NCBI GenBank assembly: GCA_903824665.1
Contig: CAIJXT010000009.1
Location: 186,001-250,000 of the forward strand
Source of the DNA: an uncultured Bacteroidota bacterium
Lineage (GTDB): Bacteria; Bacteroidota; Bacteroidia; Chitinophagales; Chitinophagaceae
DNA length: 64,000 bases
Reading direction: 5' to 3'
The notes beneath the pieces are model-generated. The model searched no databases, was not told the origin of the DNA, and saw only the letters and a program-made list of their open reading frames with translations. Every line of letters begins with the position of its first letter. Within the stretch, counting starts at the first letter, position 1. Below are positions 51,254 through 60,765 of this stretch, in pieces. Made by a program: the position numbers and the translations under genes.

Positions 51254-53974
51254 ATGTCTGAAATAAGGCCGTTTTTAAGGTTGAGTGGATTAGAGCCACT
51301 GGTGGTGCGTCCCGAAACAAATTTCATAAATGTGGGCGAACGTACTAACGTTACCGGCTCCAAGAAGTTTGCACGCCTGATCAGGGAAGGAAAATACGAG
51401 GAAGCGCTGTCTGTAGCCCGCCAGCAGGTGGAAAGCGGTGCGCAGATCCTCGACATTAACATGGACGACGCACTGCTGGACGGTGTGCAGGCAATGACCA
51501 TATTCGTTAACCTACTACAGGCCGAGCCCGATATTGCCAAAATACCGATAATGCTCGACTCCTCGAAGTTTGCAATAATTGAGGCTGGTCTGAAATGTAT
51601 ACAGGGAAAATGCATTGTTAACTCCATCTCCATGAAGGAGGGAGAAGAAAAATTTGTAGAGCAGGCGGAAATATGCAGAAGCTACGGTGCCTCTGTCATC
51701 GTAATGGCATTTGACGAAAACGGACAAGCAGATACCCTGGACCGTAGAGTGACCATTTGTGAACGCGCTTACAACATACTTACGAAACAGGTGGGCTTCC
51801 ACCCTTCCGATATCATTTTTGACCCCAATATTTTCGCTATTGCCACGGGGATCGAAGAGCATAATAACTATGGCGTTGACTTTATTGAAGCAACCCGCAT
51901 TATCAAACAAAAAATGCCACTGACCCGTGTAAGTGGTGGCGTAAGTAATATATCGTTTTCATTCAGGGGCAATGATGTAGTGCGCGAATCAATGCACAGC
52001 GTGTTTCTGTACTATGCCATTAAAGCTGGTATGGATATGGGCATTGTTAATGCCGGTGCGCTCGTAGTGTACGACGAAATAGACCCGCAGCTGCGCGAAC
52101 TCTGCGAAGACGTGATCCTGAACCGAAACGAAGAAGCCACAGAAAAACTGGTAACATTTGCAGACACGGTAAAAGCAAAAGGAAAGGAAGTAAAGAAAGA
52201 TGATGTATGGCGCAGCACCCCTGTAGAGGAACGACTGAAACATGCGCTGGTAAACGGCATCACAGATTATATAGATGCCGACACAGAAGAAGCCAGAGTG
52301 AAGTACCCCAAACCACTGGATGTAATAGAGGGCCCACTTATGGACGGTATGAACGTAGTTGGCGACCTGTTTGGCAGTGGTAAGATGTTTCTACCACAGG
52401 TGGTAAAAAGCGCCCGTGTAATGAAAAAAAGCGTCGCTTATCTGTTCCCGTTTATCGAAGCCGAAAAAGAAGCCAGAAGACTTGCTCATATTGAAGCTGG
52501 TACGATAAATGAAGAATCGGCCGGTGCAGCCAAAATACTGATGGCAACTGTGAAAGGTGACGTACATGATATTGGCAAAAACATCGTTGGCGTGGTATTG
52601 GGCTGCAATGGCTACGACGTAATAGATCTGGGTGTGATGGTTCCGGCTGATAAGATACTCGAGACCGCCCAGCGCGAAAAGGTGGATATCATTGGTCTGA
52701 GCGGGCTTATCACCCCATCGCTGGATGAAATGGTGCACGTGGCCAAAGAAATGAAACGCAGAGGTATGACACAGCCACTGCTGATAGGTGGCGCTACTAC
52801 AAGCAGAATGCACACTGCAGTAAAAATAGCCCAGCAATATGACAATGGCGTAGTGCATGTGCTCGATGCCAGCAGGAGCGTAACTGTAGCAGGTAATCTG
52901 CTGAACAAAGAGCAAAAAACACAGTTCCTGGGAGGAATAAACGAAGAGTATCATAAGCTGCGCGAAGACTTTGAAAACAGAAAATCGGCCAAGCAGCATA
53001 TTACCTTTGCTGAAGCCCAGGCTAACCCGGCAAAAATTGACTGGCAAGGTTACGTTCCACCCAAACCCGCAAAAATGGGTGTCACTGATTTCCCGGACTA
53101 CGATCTGTCCGAAATAAGGCGCTATATAGACTGGGGACCATTCTTTATATCTTGGGAAATGAAGGGAAAATTCCCTGAAATATTAAGCGACTCGCACGTA
53201 GGTGCCGAAGCCACCAAGTTGTACAATGATGCCAACAAATTGCTGGATAAAATTGTGCAGGATAAGTGGCTTACAGCCAAGGGTGTTGTAGGGTTCTGGG
53301 AAGCAGATAAGATTGCTCCTGATTCAATAGTCGTCAAGAACGAACATGGCGGCGAACTTGCCACGCTGGAAATGCTGCGACAGCAAACTAAAAAAGCAGC
53401 CGGACAGCCCAATTTATCGCTTGCAGATTTTATAAAGCCACACACGCCGCATATTCCAGGTTCAGTTAGCGATTATATGGGTGCTTTTGCCGTAAGCATA
53501 CATGGTATAGAGCCCCACATCAAGCGCTTTGCTGACGATATGGATGACTACAACAAAATAATGCTGCAGGCGCTGGCCGACCGCCTTGCAGAAGCCTTTG
53601 CTGAGGTGCTGCATAAACGTACACGCACAGAGTTTTGGGGATATGTTGCCAATGAGGAAATAGAAATCCGTGACCTTGTGAAAGAAAAATACCAGGGTAT
53701 CAGGCCGGCACCGGGCTACCCTGCCTGCCCCGACCATACTGAAAAATACAAGCTCTTCGACCTGCTCAATGCCCACGAGACCGCCGGTATTGAACTTACT
53801 GAATCACTGGCAATGTACCCTGCCGCATCAGTATGTGGATGGTATTTCAGTCATCCGCAGAGCGTCTATTTCGGCATCAACAAAATCACAGAAGACCAGT
53901 TGCACAGCTATGCTCATCGCAAAGGCATGAGTGTAGATGAAATAAGCAGGTGGTTATCTCCTATTCTGGAATAA
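51254..53974 (+). CDS. metH: Cobalamin-dependent methionine synthase lacking the homocysteine-binding domain
   Basis: 906 residues against ~1200 for full-length MetH. The protein opens at the pterin-binding domain (~10-290; [32 protein letters not shown]), followed by the cobalamin cap (~310-425), the Rossmann B12-binding domain with the cobalt-ligating His in [21 protein letters not shown] near residue 437, and the SAM-dependent activation domain (~590-906; [40 protein letters not shown]). It transfers the methyl group of methyltetrahydrofolate to cobalamin and is reactivated by SAM. The homocysteine-binding N-terminal domain is absent and is expected as a separate gene, which in many Bacteroidota precedes this one. 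None is found in this window. There is a clear promoter, so the gene is not a 5' truncation caused by an upstream stop. Confidence 0.93.
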   Translation: MSEIRPFLRLSGLEPLVVRPETNFINVGERTNVTGSKKFARLIREGKYEEALSVARQQVESGAQILDINMDDALLDGVQAMTIFVNLLQAEPDIAKIPIMLDSSKFAIIEAGLKCIQGKCIVNSISMKEGEEKFVEQAEICRSYGASVIVMAFDENGQADTLDRRVTICERAYNILTKQVGFHPSDIIFDPNIFAIATGIEEHNNYGVDFIEATRIIKQKMPLTRVSGGVSNISFSFRGNDVVRESMHSVFLYYAIKAGMDMGIVNAGALVVYDEIDPQLRELCEDVILNRNEEATEKLVTFADTVKAKGKEVKKDDVWRSTPVEERLKHALVNGITDYIDADTEEARVKYPKPLDVIEGPLMDGMNVVGDLFGSGKMFLPQVVKSARVMKKSVAYLFPFIEAEKEARRLAHIEAGTINEESAGAAKILMATVKGDVHDIGKNIVGVVLGCNGYDVIDLGVMVPADKILETAQREKVDIIGLSGLITPSLDEMVHVAKEMKRRGMTQPLLIGGATTSRMHTAVKIAQQYDNGVVHVLDASRSVTVAGNLLNKEQKTQFLGGINEEYHKLREDFENRKSAKQHITFAEAQANPAKIDWQGYVPPKPAKMGVTDFPDYDLSEIRRYIDWGPFFISWEMKGKFPEILSDSHVGAEATKLYNDANKLLDKIVQDKWLTAKGVVGFWEADKIAPDSIVVKNEHGGELATLEMLRQQTKKAAGQPNLSLADFIKPHTPHIPGSVSDYMGAFAVSIHGIEPHIKRFADDMDDYNKIMLQALADRLAEAFAEVLHKRTRTEFWGYVANEEIEIRDLVKEKYQGIRPAPGYPACPDHTEKYKLFDLLNAHETAGIELTESLAMYPAASVCGWYFSHPQSVYFGINKITEDQLHSYAHRKGMSVDEISRWLSPILE

Positions 53975-54034
53975 TCCCAACATTACGTCGACCTATTTTG
54001 ACAATTTGCTAATATCCATGCCATTCAATTACCA

Positions 54035-54706
54035 ATGAACGAAACCTCGTCTTCAGCCGACATATCATCATCGCAGCCAGCTGCTTTGCGAGGCATTGCC
54101 CATGCCATATCATTTATCTGCCATCCGGTTTTTATGCCGGTCGTTATGTCTTTACTGATCTATAAACTGGCTCCTGCAGGCTTTGCGGGTCTCCAGCCCA
54201 GGCAACTGGGTATGCTTTTTATCAGCATTGGTGTTTCTACTGTTATGTTCCCGCTTTTTAGTATTCTGCTCATGAAACCGCTCGGTTTTATCAGCAGCTA
54301 TACTATGCCTACTGCAAGGGAGAGGACCATACCGCTCATGGCTACGATGATCTTTTACTTCTGGATCAGCCATGTGTTCAATAATATGGCAGGTGTAGTT
54401 CCGGCAGCACTAAAAATATTGCTGATGGGCAACTTCTGGGGGATAATCGCAGTATTTATTGCAAATATTTTCACGCGTGTCAGTATGCACACAGCCGCGG
54501 CAGGTGGCATGGTTGGCATCTTACTTGTATTGCTCATCATCAGCCCGGCCAACATGATTCTTCCGCTTTTTGCAGCGGTTGTAGTGGCAGGCATTGTTGG
54601 CTCCGCCAGGCTCATTCTTGGTGCCCATCAGCGCGGCGATGTATGGCTAGGTTACATAATAGGTATTATTGTGCAGCTTGGTGCGTATCTTTACTCAAAA
54701 ATCTGA
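54035..54706 (+). CDS. PAP2-like membrane phosphatase
   Basis: 223 residues with about six transmembrane helices. PAP2 motifs are recognisable in weakened form: ARERTIPLM (first Arg-rich motif), SMHTAAAGG (in place of PSGH) and ARLILGAHQRGDVW near residue 190, which fits the R-x5-H-x3-D motif. Family members dephosphorylate lipid phosphates such as undecaprenyl pyrophosphate or phosphatidic acid at the periplasmic face. The changed second motif leaves activity uncertain. It lies 60 bp after metH on the same strand, without a terminator between. Confidence 0.72.
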   Translation: MNETSSSADISSSQPAALRGIAHAISFICHPVFMPVVMSLLIYKLAPAGFAGLQPRQLGMLFISIGVSTVMFPLFSILLMKPLGFISSYTMPTARERTIPLMATMIFYFWISHVFNNMAGVVPAALKILLMGNFWGIIAVFIANIFTRVSMHTAAAGGMVGILLVLLIISPANMILPLFAAVVVAGIVGSARLILGAHQRGDVWLGYIIGIIVQLGAYLYSKI

Positions 54707-54748
54707 TGTTTCCCTATCGTATTTTATCGCCATCGGGTTATTAATCTG

Positions 54749-54780
54749 TTGTTTTTATTTCTGATTGTTACTTAAATTTG
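54749..54780 (+). promoter_or_regulatory. Promoter of the desaturase gene (-33 TTG, -7 TAAATTTG)
   Basis: TTG (54749-54751), a 21-bp spacer and TAAATTTG (54773-54780), both full consensus matches. Transcription would begin within a few bases of the ATG at 54784, giving a leaderless or nearly leaderless mRNA. Confidence 0.6.
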
Positions 54781-54783
54781 CAC

Positions 54784-55770
54784 ATGCTTACAGGGAAAGA
54801 ACTTATTCTGGCAACCAAACCGTTTGCGAAAGAGATACGCTGGAAAAGTTGGTATTATACCATTACATCACTGCTGCTGCTTATCGGAACTATTGCAGGC
54901 ACTATGTACTTCGATCATATCGCGCTTCGGGTGCTTTGCAGCGTTGGTGCAGCGATGCTATTGTCACGGTTTTTTATCATTTTTCACGACTACCAGCACC
55001 ATACCATTTTACGCGGGTCGCCAATCGCCGATATCATATTCACTGCATTTGGTGTTTACATGATCACCCCGCCCAATATCTGGAAACGCTCTCATGACCA
55101 TCATCACAATAACAATGCCAAGTTGTTCAGTGCCAGTATAGGATCGTTTCCGATCATGACCAAGCAGAAATTTCTGGAAGCTTCCAAAAGAGAGCGTTTC
55201 GAATATCTTGCAGTACGCCACCCCATCAATATGCTGTTTGCCTACTTTACTACTTTCATGTACGGTATGTGCGTTCAGTCGTTCATGAGCAGCCCACGGC
55301 GGCATTGGGACTCACTGGCCGTGCTGATATTTCATTTTACGGTGGCTACATTACTGGTCGTATACTTTGGCTGGTTCACGTGGTTCCTTACCTTTTTTGT
55401 ACCCTTCTTTCTTTCGCACATGCTGGGCGCATACCTTTTTTATGCACAACACAATTTCCCTGGTGTCACCTTCAAAAAGAATGCAGACTGGAGTTATACC
55501 AATGCAGCACTTGAGTCATCAAGTTTTATGGATCTGAACCCGTTTATGCAATGGGTAACAGCAAACATAGGTTTCCACCACATTCACCATCTTAATTCAA
55601 AAATACCGTTTTACCGCCTGCCTGAAGCAATGGCAGCAATTCCTGAACTTCAGGAAGCCAAAGTAACAACTTTGAAGCCCACAGACATTGCCTCCTGCCT
55701 GCGCCTTAAAGTATGGGATGCCGAGCAAAACAAGATGATCGGCTTTGACGAGTTGCAGGCCATGGTATAG
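54784..55770 (+). CDS. Membrane fatty acid desaturase family protein
   Basis: 328 residues from the ATG at 54784; a TTG two codons upstream overlaps the -7 box. Three His boxes of the membrane di-iron desaturases: HDYQHH near residue 67, HDHHH near 104 and HHIHH near 264, separated by paired transmembrane helices (YTITSLLLLIGTIAGTMYF; ILIFHFTVATLLVVYFGWFTWFLTFFVPFFL). It should insert a double bond, or hydroxylate, a fatty acyl chain in the cytoplasmic membrane using O2 and an electron donor. The short form with no fused cytochrome b5 is usual in bacteria. It has its own promoter. Confidence 0.92.
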   Translation: MLTGKELILATKPFAKEIRWKSWYYTITSLLLLIGTIAGTMYFDHIALRVLCSVGAAMLLSRFFIIFHDYQHHTILRGSPIADIIFTAFGVYMITPPNIWKRSHDHHHNNNAKLFSASIGSFPIMTKQKFLEASKRERFEYLAVRHPINMLFAYFTTFMYGMCVQSFMSSPRRHWDSLAVLIFHFTVATLLVVYFGWFTWFLTFFVPFFLSHMLGAYLFYAQHNFPGVTFKKNADWSYTNAALESSSFMDLNPFMQWVTANIGFHHIHHLNSKIPFYRLPEAMAAIPELQEAKVTTLKPTDIASCLRLKVWDAEQNKMIGFDELQAMV

Positions 55771-55896
55771 TAGCAGCGAAACAGCTGTTTATTTTTACTT
55801 GATATGTTGCTCTGTTTGCTGCTTTGCTTCACATTCTTTGTGTTAAATAGTTTCATTCGTGCAGATGCCTTTAAACTTTACGTTAAAGAAATTCAT

Positions 55897-55904
55897 TACC
55901 TTTG
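55897..55904 (+). promoter_or_regulatory. Promoter -7 element (TACCTTTG) of the metal efflux operon
   Basis: Full TAnnTTTG match, 22 bp before the TTG start at 55926. No clear -33 TTG, which would fit dependence on an activator. No metal-regulator gene is adjacent. Confidence 0.55.
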
Positions 55905-55925
55905 CATAACAAAGCACTTATTTAA

Positions 55926-56309
55926 TTGCGGAATATAATTATATATTTAATTATTGGATTCACAACATTAAATGTTGCGACACTCAATCAATTTCCGCGA
56001 ATCGCCATGCTCATAGTGCATTTTATGGAGCATCAGGAGCGTGACAGCAAAATCACACTGGCTGATTTTCTGAATATGCATTACACAGGTCACGATGCCA
56101 ATGATGGTGATGACCAGAAAGATGCCCAACTGCCATTCAAAAGCCTTTCCGCACTGTCTATGGTGCAATTTACCTACCCCACGCCAATAGAAATTACCCT
56201 TTCAAACCCGGATTTTCTTGCCGAAATCAATCATTCGAATTTCTGGCATCAGGACGTTTCCGATCCGCACACTATTTCTCAACTGCGCCCACCCTCCCCA
56301 ATAGTATAA
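55926..56309 (+). CDS. Small secreted protein at the head of the metal efflux operon
   Basis: 127 residues from a TTG at 55926, which gives a signal-peptide-like N-terminus (RNIIIYLIIGFTTLNVATLNQ) and lies at the right distance from the promoter; an in-frame ATG at 56007 would lose it. The mature part holds a His/Asp-rich stretch (HYTGHDANDGDDQKDAQLPFK), then LSMVQFTYPTPIEI and a His-containing end. Similar short proteins occur before CusA/CzcA genes in other Bacteroidota, and the His/Asp motif suggests periplasmic metal binding (inference). It lies 84 bp upstream of the RND gene in the same direction. Confidence 0.7.
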   Translation: MRNIIIYLIIGFTTLNVATLNQFPRIAMLIVHFMEHQERDSKITLADFLNMHYTGHDANDGDDQKDAQLPFKSLSALSMVQFTYPTPIEITLSNPDFLAEINHSNFWHQDVSDPHTISQLRPPSPIV

Positions 56310-56393
56310 TTCTATATTTCTGATAACGCAGACATACAAGCGCCATCCGCTTGTATTATTTGTGCTTTATTCATTGTACTTATAATAGAAATT

Positions 56394-59300
56394 ATGCTTA
56401 ATCACATTATCAATTTTTCAATAAAAAACAAATTCATTGTCGCGCTGTTTGTTGTTGGTCTTATTGTTTGGGGAGCCATTGAAGTTACGCGCTTACCTAT
56501 TGATGCAGTCCCAGACATCACAGACAATCAGATACAGGTAATCACCATTTCACCGTCGCTCGGTGCACCCGATATAGAGCGGCTTATCACCTTTCCGGTA
56601 GAACAATCCTGTAATAGTATACGCGGACTGAAACAAATAAGGAGTTTCTCGCGTTTTGGCCTGTCGCTGGTCACCATCGTTTTCGATGATGGCACAGACA
56701 TATATTGGGCAAGGCAGCAGGTAAGCGAGCAACTGCAAAAAATAAAGCAGGACCTACCCTCCGGCATAGGGAGCCCGGAAATGGCACCTGTAACCACAGG
56801 CCTTGGCGAAATATACCAATACGTTGTACGACCAGAAAAGGGCTACGAACAAATATATGATGCAACCGCACTGAGGACTATTCAGGACTGGACCGTGAGA
56901 CGGCAACTCATAGGCACGCCCGGCGTAGCTGAGGTATCGAGCTTTGGCGGAAAACTGAAGCAATACGAAGTAGCCGTAGACCAAAACCAGCTGAAAGCAC
57001 ACAACCTTACCATCTCAGACCTATACAATGCACTGGAAAACAACAACCAGAATACCGGAGGTGCATATATAGAACGAGGCCCGTCGGTGCTATACATTCG
57101 TAGCGAAGGGCTGACTGCATCGATAGAGGATATCCGGAAAATTGTGGTCAAAGTATTGCAGGATGGAACACCGTTGCTCGTAAGAGATGTGGCAACTGTG
57201 CAGTATGGCAGCGCCATCAGGTACGGAGCAATGACCTATAACGATAAAGGCGAAGTAGCCGGTGCGGTGGTTATGATGCTGAAGGGGGAAAATTCGTCGG
57301 CTGTAATTAAAAGAGTAAAAGCTCGGATCGCTGAAATACAAAAGACGCTACCCAAAGGCGTGGTAATTGATGCATTTCTCGACCGGAGTAAAATGGTAAA
57401 TAATGCGATCAGCACTGTTGAAACTAATCTGATAGAGGGAGCGCTCATCGTGATATTTGTGCTTGTTTTCTTTCTGGGCAATCTTCGCGCAGGGCTCATT
57501 GTATCTTCGGTTATCCCGTTATCAATGTTGTTCGCCATCATTCTGATGAATATGTTTGGCATAGGGGGTAACCTGATGTCCCTTGGCGCAATCGATTTTG
57601 GGCTTATTGTCGATGGATCAGTGATAGTAATAGAGGCAATTCTGCACCGATTCGCACATTCAAAGCACTTCAGAGGGCTATCATCAATAAACCAGACAGA
57701 GATGGACACAGAGGTTGGTAAGTCCACCGGTGCTATGATCAAATCGGCGGTATTCAGTCAGATCATTATCCTGATCGTGTACCTGCCTATCCTCTCTCTG
57801 CAGGGCATAGAAGGAAAAATGTTCAAACCAATGGCCTATACAATCGCCTTTGCTATACTGGGTGCCTTCATTTTGTCTGTCACCTATGTGCCTATGATGG
57901 CTGCCTTGTGCCTCAATAAAAAACTCAGTCACCAGCAGAATATGACAGACCGGTTTATTATTTGGCTGGAAAGAAAATACAATCCCTTGCTGGCAAAGGT
58001 ATTCACCTATCCCAAAAGCATACTGGCAGGTACTTTAGCAATATTTTCAGTTTCCATTTATCTGTTGCTGGGTTTTGGTGGCGAGTTCATACCACAACTT
58101 GAAGAGGGTGACTTTGCTGTAGAAACCCGCCTGCTTGCAGGTAGCAATCTCACCAATACAATAAAGTATACCCAGCAAGCCTCAAAAATACTGCTAGAAC
58201 GATTCCCGGAGGTACAGAAAGTGGTGACGAAGATTGGTAGTGCAGAAGTGCCAACAGATCCAATGCCCATGGAAGCCGGAGATATGATAGTGGTGCTCAA
58301 AGACAAAAAAGACTGGACAAGTGCAAGTTCATTTGCCGAACTAAGTGAGAAAATGTCGAAACAACTTGAGGAGGTTCCCGGCATCACAGTTGGGTTCCAG
58401 TTTCCGGTCCAGATGCGCTTCAACGAGTTGATGACCGGTGCCCGGCAAGATGTTGTTTGCAAAATCTTCGGTGAGGACCTCGATTCGCTTGCCAAATATG
58501 CACACAGGCTGGCAACGCTTGCTCAGACCATAGATGGAGCGACAAATGTCTACGAAGAAAAAGTAACAGGCATGCCTCAGGTCATCATAAAATACAACAG
58601 AGATGCGATGGCAAAATTCGGATTGAACATAAGTGATATCAATCGCGTAGTAAATGCAGGCTTTGCAGGGCAGATTGCCGGGCAGGTCTACGAAGGTGAA
58701 AAGCGATTTGATATGGTTGTGCGTCTGGCTGGCAGTGCGCGAAAAAACATGGCTGATATTGGCGATCTGGTAATAGCCACACCCAGTGGATTGCAGATAC
58801 CACTGAAGGATGTTGCTGCTATAACCGAAGTTGAGGGCGTCAATCAGATACAGAGAGAGCAGACACGGCGTCGAATAATCGTGGGATTCAATATCAGCGG
58901 TCGCGATGTGCAAACCATTGTAAACGAACTGCAACAGAAAGTGAAAACCAGCTTACAATTACCTGCTGAATACCGTGTAACCTATGGTGGTACTTTCGAA
59001 AACATGGCTGCAGCAAAAGAAAGGCTGGCCGTTGTTGTACCGCTTGCCTTGCTGCTGATATTCCTCCTGCTGTATTTCGCATTTTCGTCTGTGAAGCAAG
59101 GGCTGCTTATCTACTCCGCCATACCGCTATCGGCCACAGGCGGCATATTTGCGTTGTGGTTACGGGGTATGCCCTTCAGTATCTCTGCAGGTGTCGGATT
59201 CATTGCGCTGTTTGGCGTTGCGGTATTAAACGGAATATTACTGGTTTCAGAGTTCAACAGGCTGCACAAAGAAGGATGGAAGGATCCCGTACGCATTGCG

Positions 59301-60758
59301 CTGCACGCAACTAAGTCAAAACTAAGAGCTGTTCTGATGACAGCGCTTGTACCGTCACTGGGCTTCATCCCCATGGCTATAAGCACCGGTGCAGGTGGTG
59401 AGGTGCAAAAACCCCTCGCAACAGTCGTTATTGGCGGTCTGATCATATCTACTTTGCTATCACTTTTTGTACTACCGTTATTATATGTTCTTATGGAAAA
59501 ATACAGCATCAGAAAAAAGCAGATTATTGCAGCAACAGCCCTTCTTTTGATCGCAGGTGCCGCACCAGTAAACGGATATGGGCAACAGAATATCCGCCTT
59601 TCTGCGGCCCTGGATAGTGCCGCCCACAACAACCTGTCGATACGGGTTGCGGACGCTGAAACTGCCTATTACCAAGCGCTGAAAAAAAGTGGTACAGAAA
59701 TAGACCGCACTATGGTGACCGGTGAATACGGAAGTTACAATAGTCTGGCTAAAGACAACCGTTTTGCCGTTTCCCAAACCTTCCAATTCCCGACTGTTTA
59801 CAACCGCAAACGAGACGTGAATGTCGCAAATCTGCAGATAGCCGAAACTGCACTTCGCTTGCGTCAGATATCGGTACAGACAAGACTCACGCTGGTCTTC
59901 TACAATGCACTGGTCGTGCATCAGAAAACCCTGTTACTTGCAGGTGCTGACAGCTTATTTGGTCAGATGCTTGAAAAAACGAAACAGCGTTTGGCGGCCG
60001 GAGATGCCGACGGTACAGATCTGGCAAACATGGAGAATCAGAGATTGCAAATTGCTGATCAACTGCAGGCTGCGAAAACTGACTATGAAATACTGGTGGG
60101 TCTGCTACAGGTAATGATGAACACCAACAGCAAATTTGAACCCGTCGCCGATTCGATAACCTACCCGCTAAAGAATAAGGAATTGGCAGGGGGCATCTCC
60201 CCTAGTCCATTCATAAGGCAGCAGGAACTACAAATGCAACTGGCCTCCGCCTATCGAAAACTGGAACAATCGAAACTGCTACCGACAATATCGGCAGGAT
60301 ACAATAATACCAGTATCATTGGCTGGCAACGGCCTGCTGCTGGCGCTGATGTGTTCTTTGATCAGTCCAAGCGGTTCTCATCGGTTAATGTATCGCTGGG
60401 TATTCCTATTTTTCATGCGGCCCAACGAGCTCAAATATCAGCCTATCGTCGCCAGCAAGAACAAAAAAAACTGGAGCTTGCCTTAGCAAAGCAGGAACTG
60501 GAAATGAACATCGAAAATGCGGCAAGACTCTACACTCAAAGAAAAACCGCAGCTGATAATTATGCATCTAAGTTGCTACCCAATACCAATACAATCATCA
60601 GAAATATCACAGCCAAACTCGGCCTTGGTGAGATGAGTTACCTGGAATGGGTAGTGCTCATCAATCAGGCAATGCAGGTAAGAAGCGACTACTACAACAT
60701 TGTAGCGCAAATGAATGAAGCAGCTATTGAAATAGACAGACTTTCAACCACAAACTAA
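56394..60758 (+). CDS. Heavy-metal RND efflux pump (CusA/CzcA) fused to a TolC-like outer membrane factor
   Basis: 1454 residues; a CzcA alone is ~1040. Residues 1-~1040 are the inner-membrane RND transporter (HME family): LPIDAVPDITDNQIQVIT near the start, the proton-relay motif DFGLIVDGSVIVIEA near 400, and twelve predicted helices, ending SLFVLPLLYVLMEKYSIRKKQ. A hydrophobic stretch follows (IIAATALLLIAGAAPVNGYG), like a signal peptide, and ~1060-1454 is a TolC/OEP domain (RLSAALDSAAHNNLSIRVADAE ... coiled coils ... LGLGEMSYLEWVVLINQAMQ). The pump exports Cu/Ag or Co/Zn/Cd from the periplasm or cytoplasm. The fused outer membrane factor must be cleaved or threaded after the hydrophobic stretch to reach the outer membrane. 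The adaptor gene follows after 7 bp. Confidence 0.93.
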   Translation: MLNHIINFSIKNKFIVALFVVGLIVWGAIEVTRLPIDAVPDITDNQIQVITISPSLGAPDIERLITFPVEQSCNSIRGLKQIRSFSRFGLSLVTIVFDDGTDIYWARQQVSEQLQKIKQDLPSGIGSPEMAPVTTGLGEIYQYVVRPEKGYEQIYDATALRTIQDWTVRRQLIGTPGVAEVSSFGGKLKQYEVAVDQNQLKAHNLTISDLYNALENNNQNTGGAYIERGPSVLYIRSEGLTASIEDIRKIVVKVLQDGTPLLVRDVATVQYGSAIRYGAMTYNDKGEVAGAVVMMLKGENSSAVIKRVKARIAEIQKTLPKGVVIDAFLDRSKMVNNAISTVETNLIEGALIVIFVLVFFLGNLRAGLIVSSVIPLSMLFAIILMNMFGIGGNLMSLGAIDFGLIVDGSVIVIEAILHRFAHSKHFRGLSSINQTEMDTEVGKSTGAMIKSAVFSQIIILIVYLPILSLQGIEGKMFKPMAYTIAFAILGAFILSVTYVPMMAALCLNKKLSHQQNMTDRFIIWLERKYNPLLAKVFTYPKSILAGTLAIFSVSIYLLLGFGGEFIPQLEEGDFAVETRLLAGSNLTNTIKYTQQASKILLERFPEVQKVVTKIGSAEVPTDPMPMEAGDMIVVLKDKKDWTSASSFAELSEKMSKQLEEVPGITVGFQFPVQMRFNELMTGARQDVVCKIFGEDLDSLAKYAHRLATLAQTIDGATNVYEEKVTGMPQVIIKYNRDAMAKFGLNISDINRVVNAGFAGQIAGQVYEGEKRFDMVVRLAGSARKNMADIGDLVIATPSGLQIPLKDVAAITEVEGVNQIQREQTRRRIIVGFNISGRDVQTIVNELQQKVKTSLQLPAEYRVTYGGTFENMAAAKERLAVVVPLALLLIFLLLYFAFSSVKQGLLIYSAIPLSATGGIFALWLRGMPFSISAGVGFIALFGVAVLNGILLVSEFNRLHKEGWKDPVRIALHATKSKLRAVLMTALVPSLGFIPMAISTGAGGEVQKPLATVVIGGLIISTLLSLFVLPLLYVLMEKYSIRKKQIIAATALLLIAGAAPVNGYGQQNIRLSAALDSAAHNNLSIRVADAETAYYQALKKSGTEIDRTMVTGEYGSYNSLAKDNRFAVSQTFQFPTVYNRKRDVNVANLQIAETALRLRQISVQTRLTLVFYNALVVHQKTLLLAGADSLFGQMLEKTKQRLAAGDADGTDLANMENQRLQIADQLQAAKTDYEILVGLLQVMMNTNSKFEPVADSITYPLKNKELAGGISPSPFIRQQELQMQLASAYRKLEQSKLLPTISAGYNNTSIIGWQRPAAGADVFFDQSKRFSSVNVSLGIPIFHAAQRAQISAYRRQQEQKKLELALAKQELEMNIENAARLYTQRKTAADNYASKLLPNTNTIIRNITAKLGLGEMSYLEWVVLINQAMQVRSDYYNIVAQMNEAAIEIDRLSTTN

Positions 60759-60765
60759 TCGAAAA

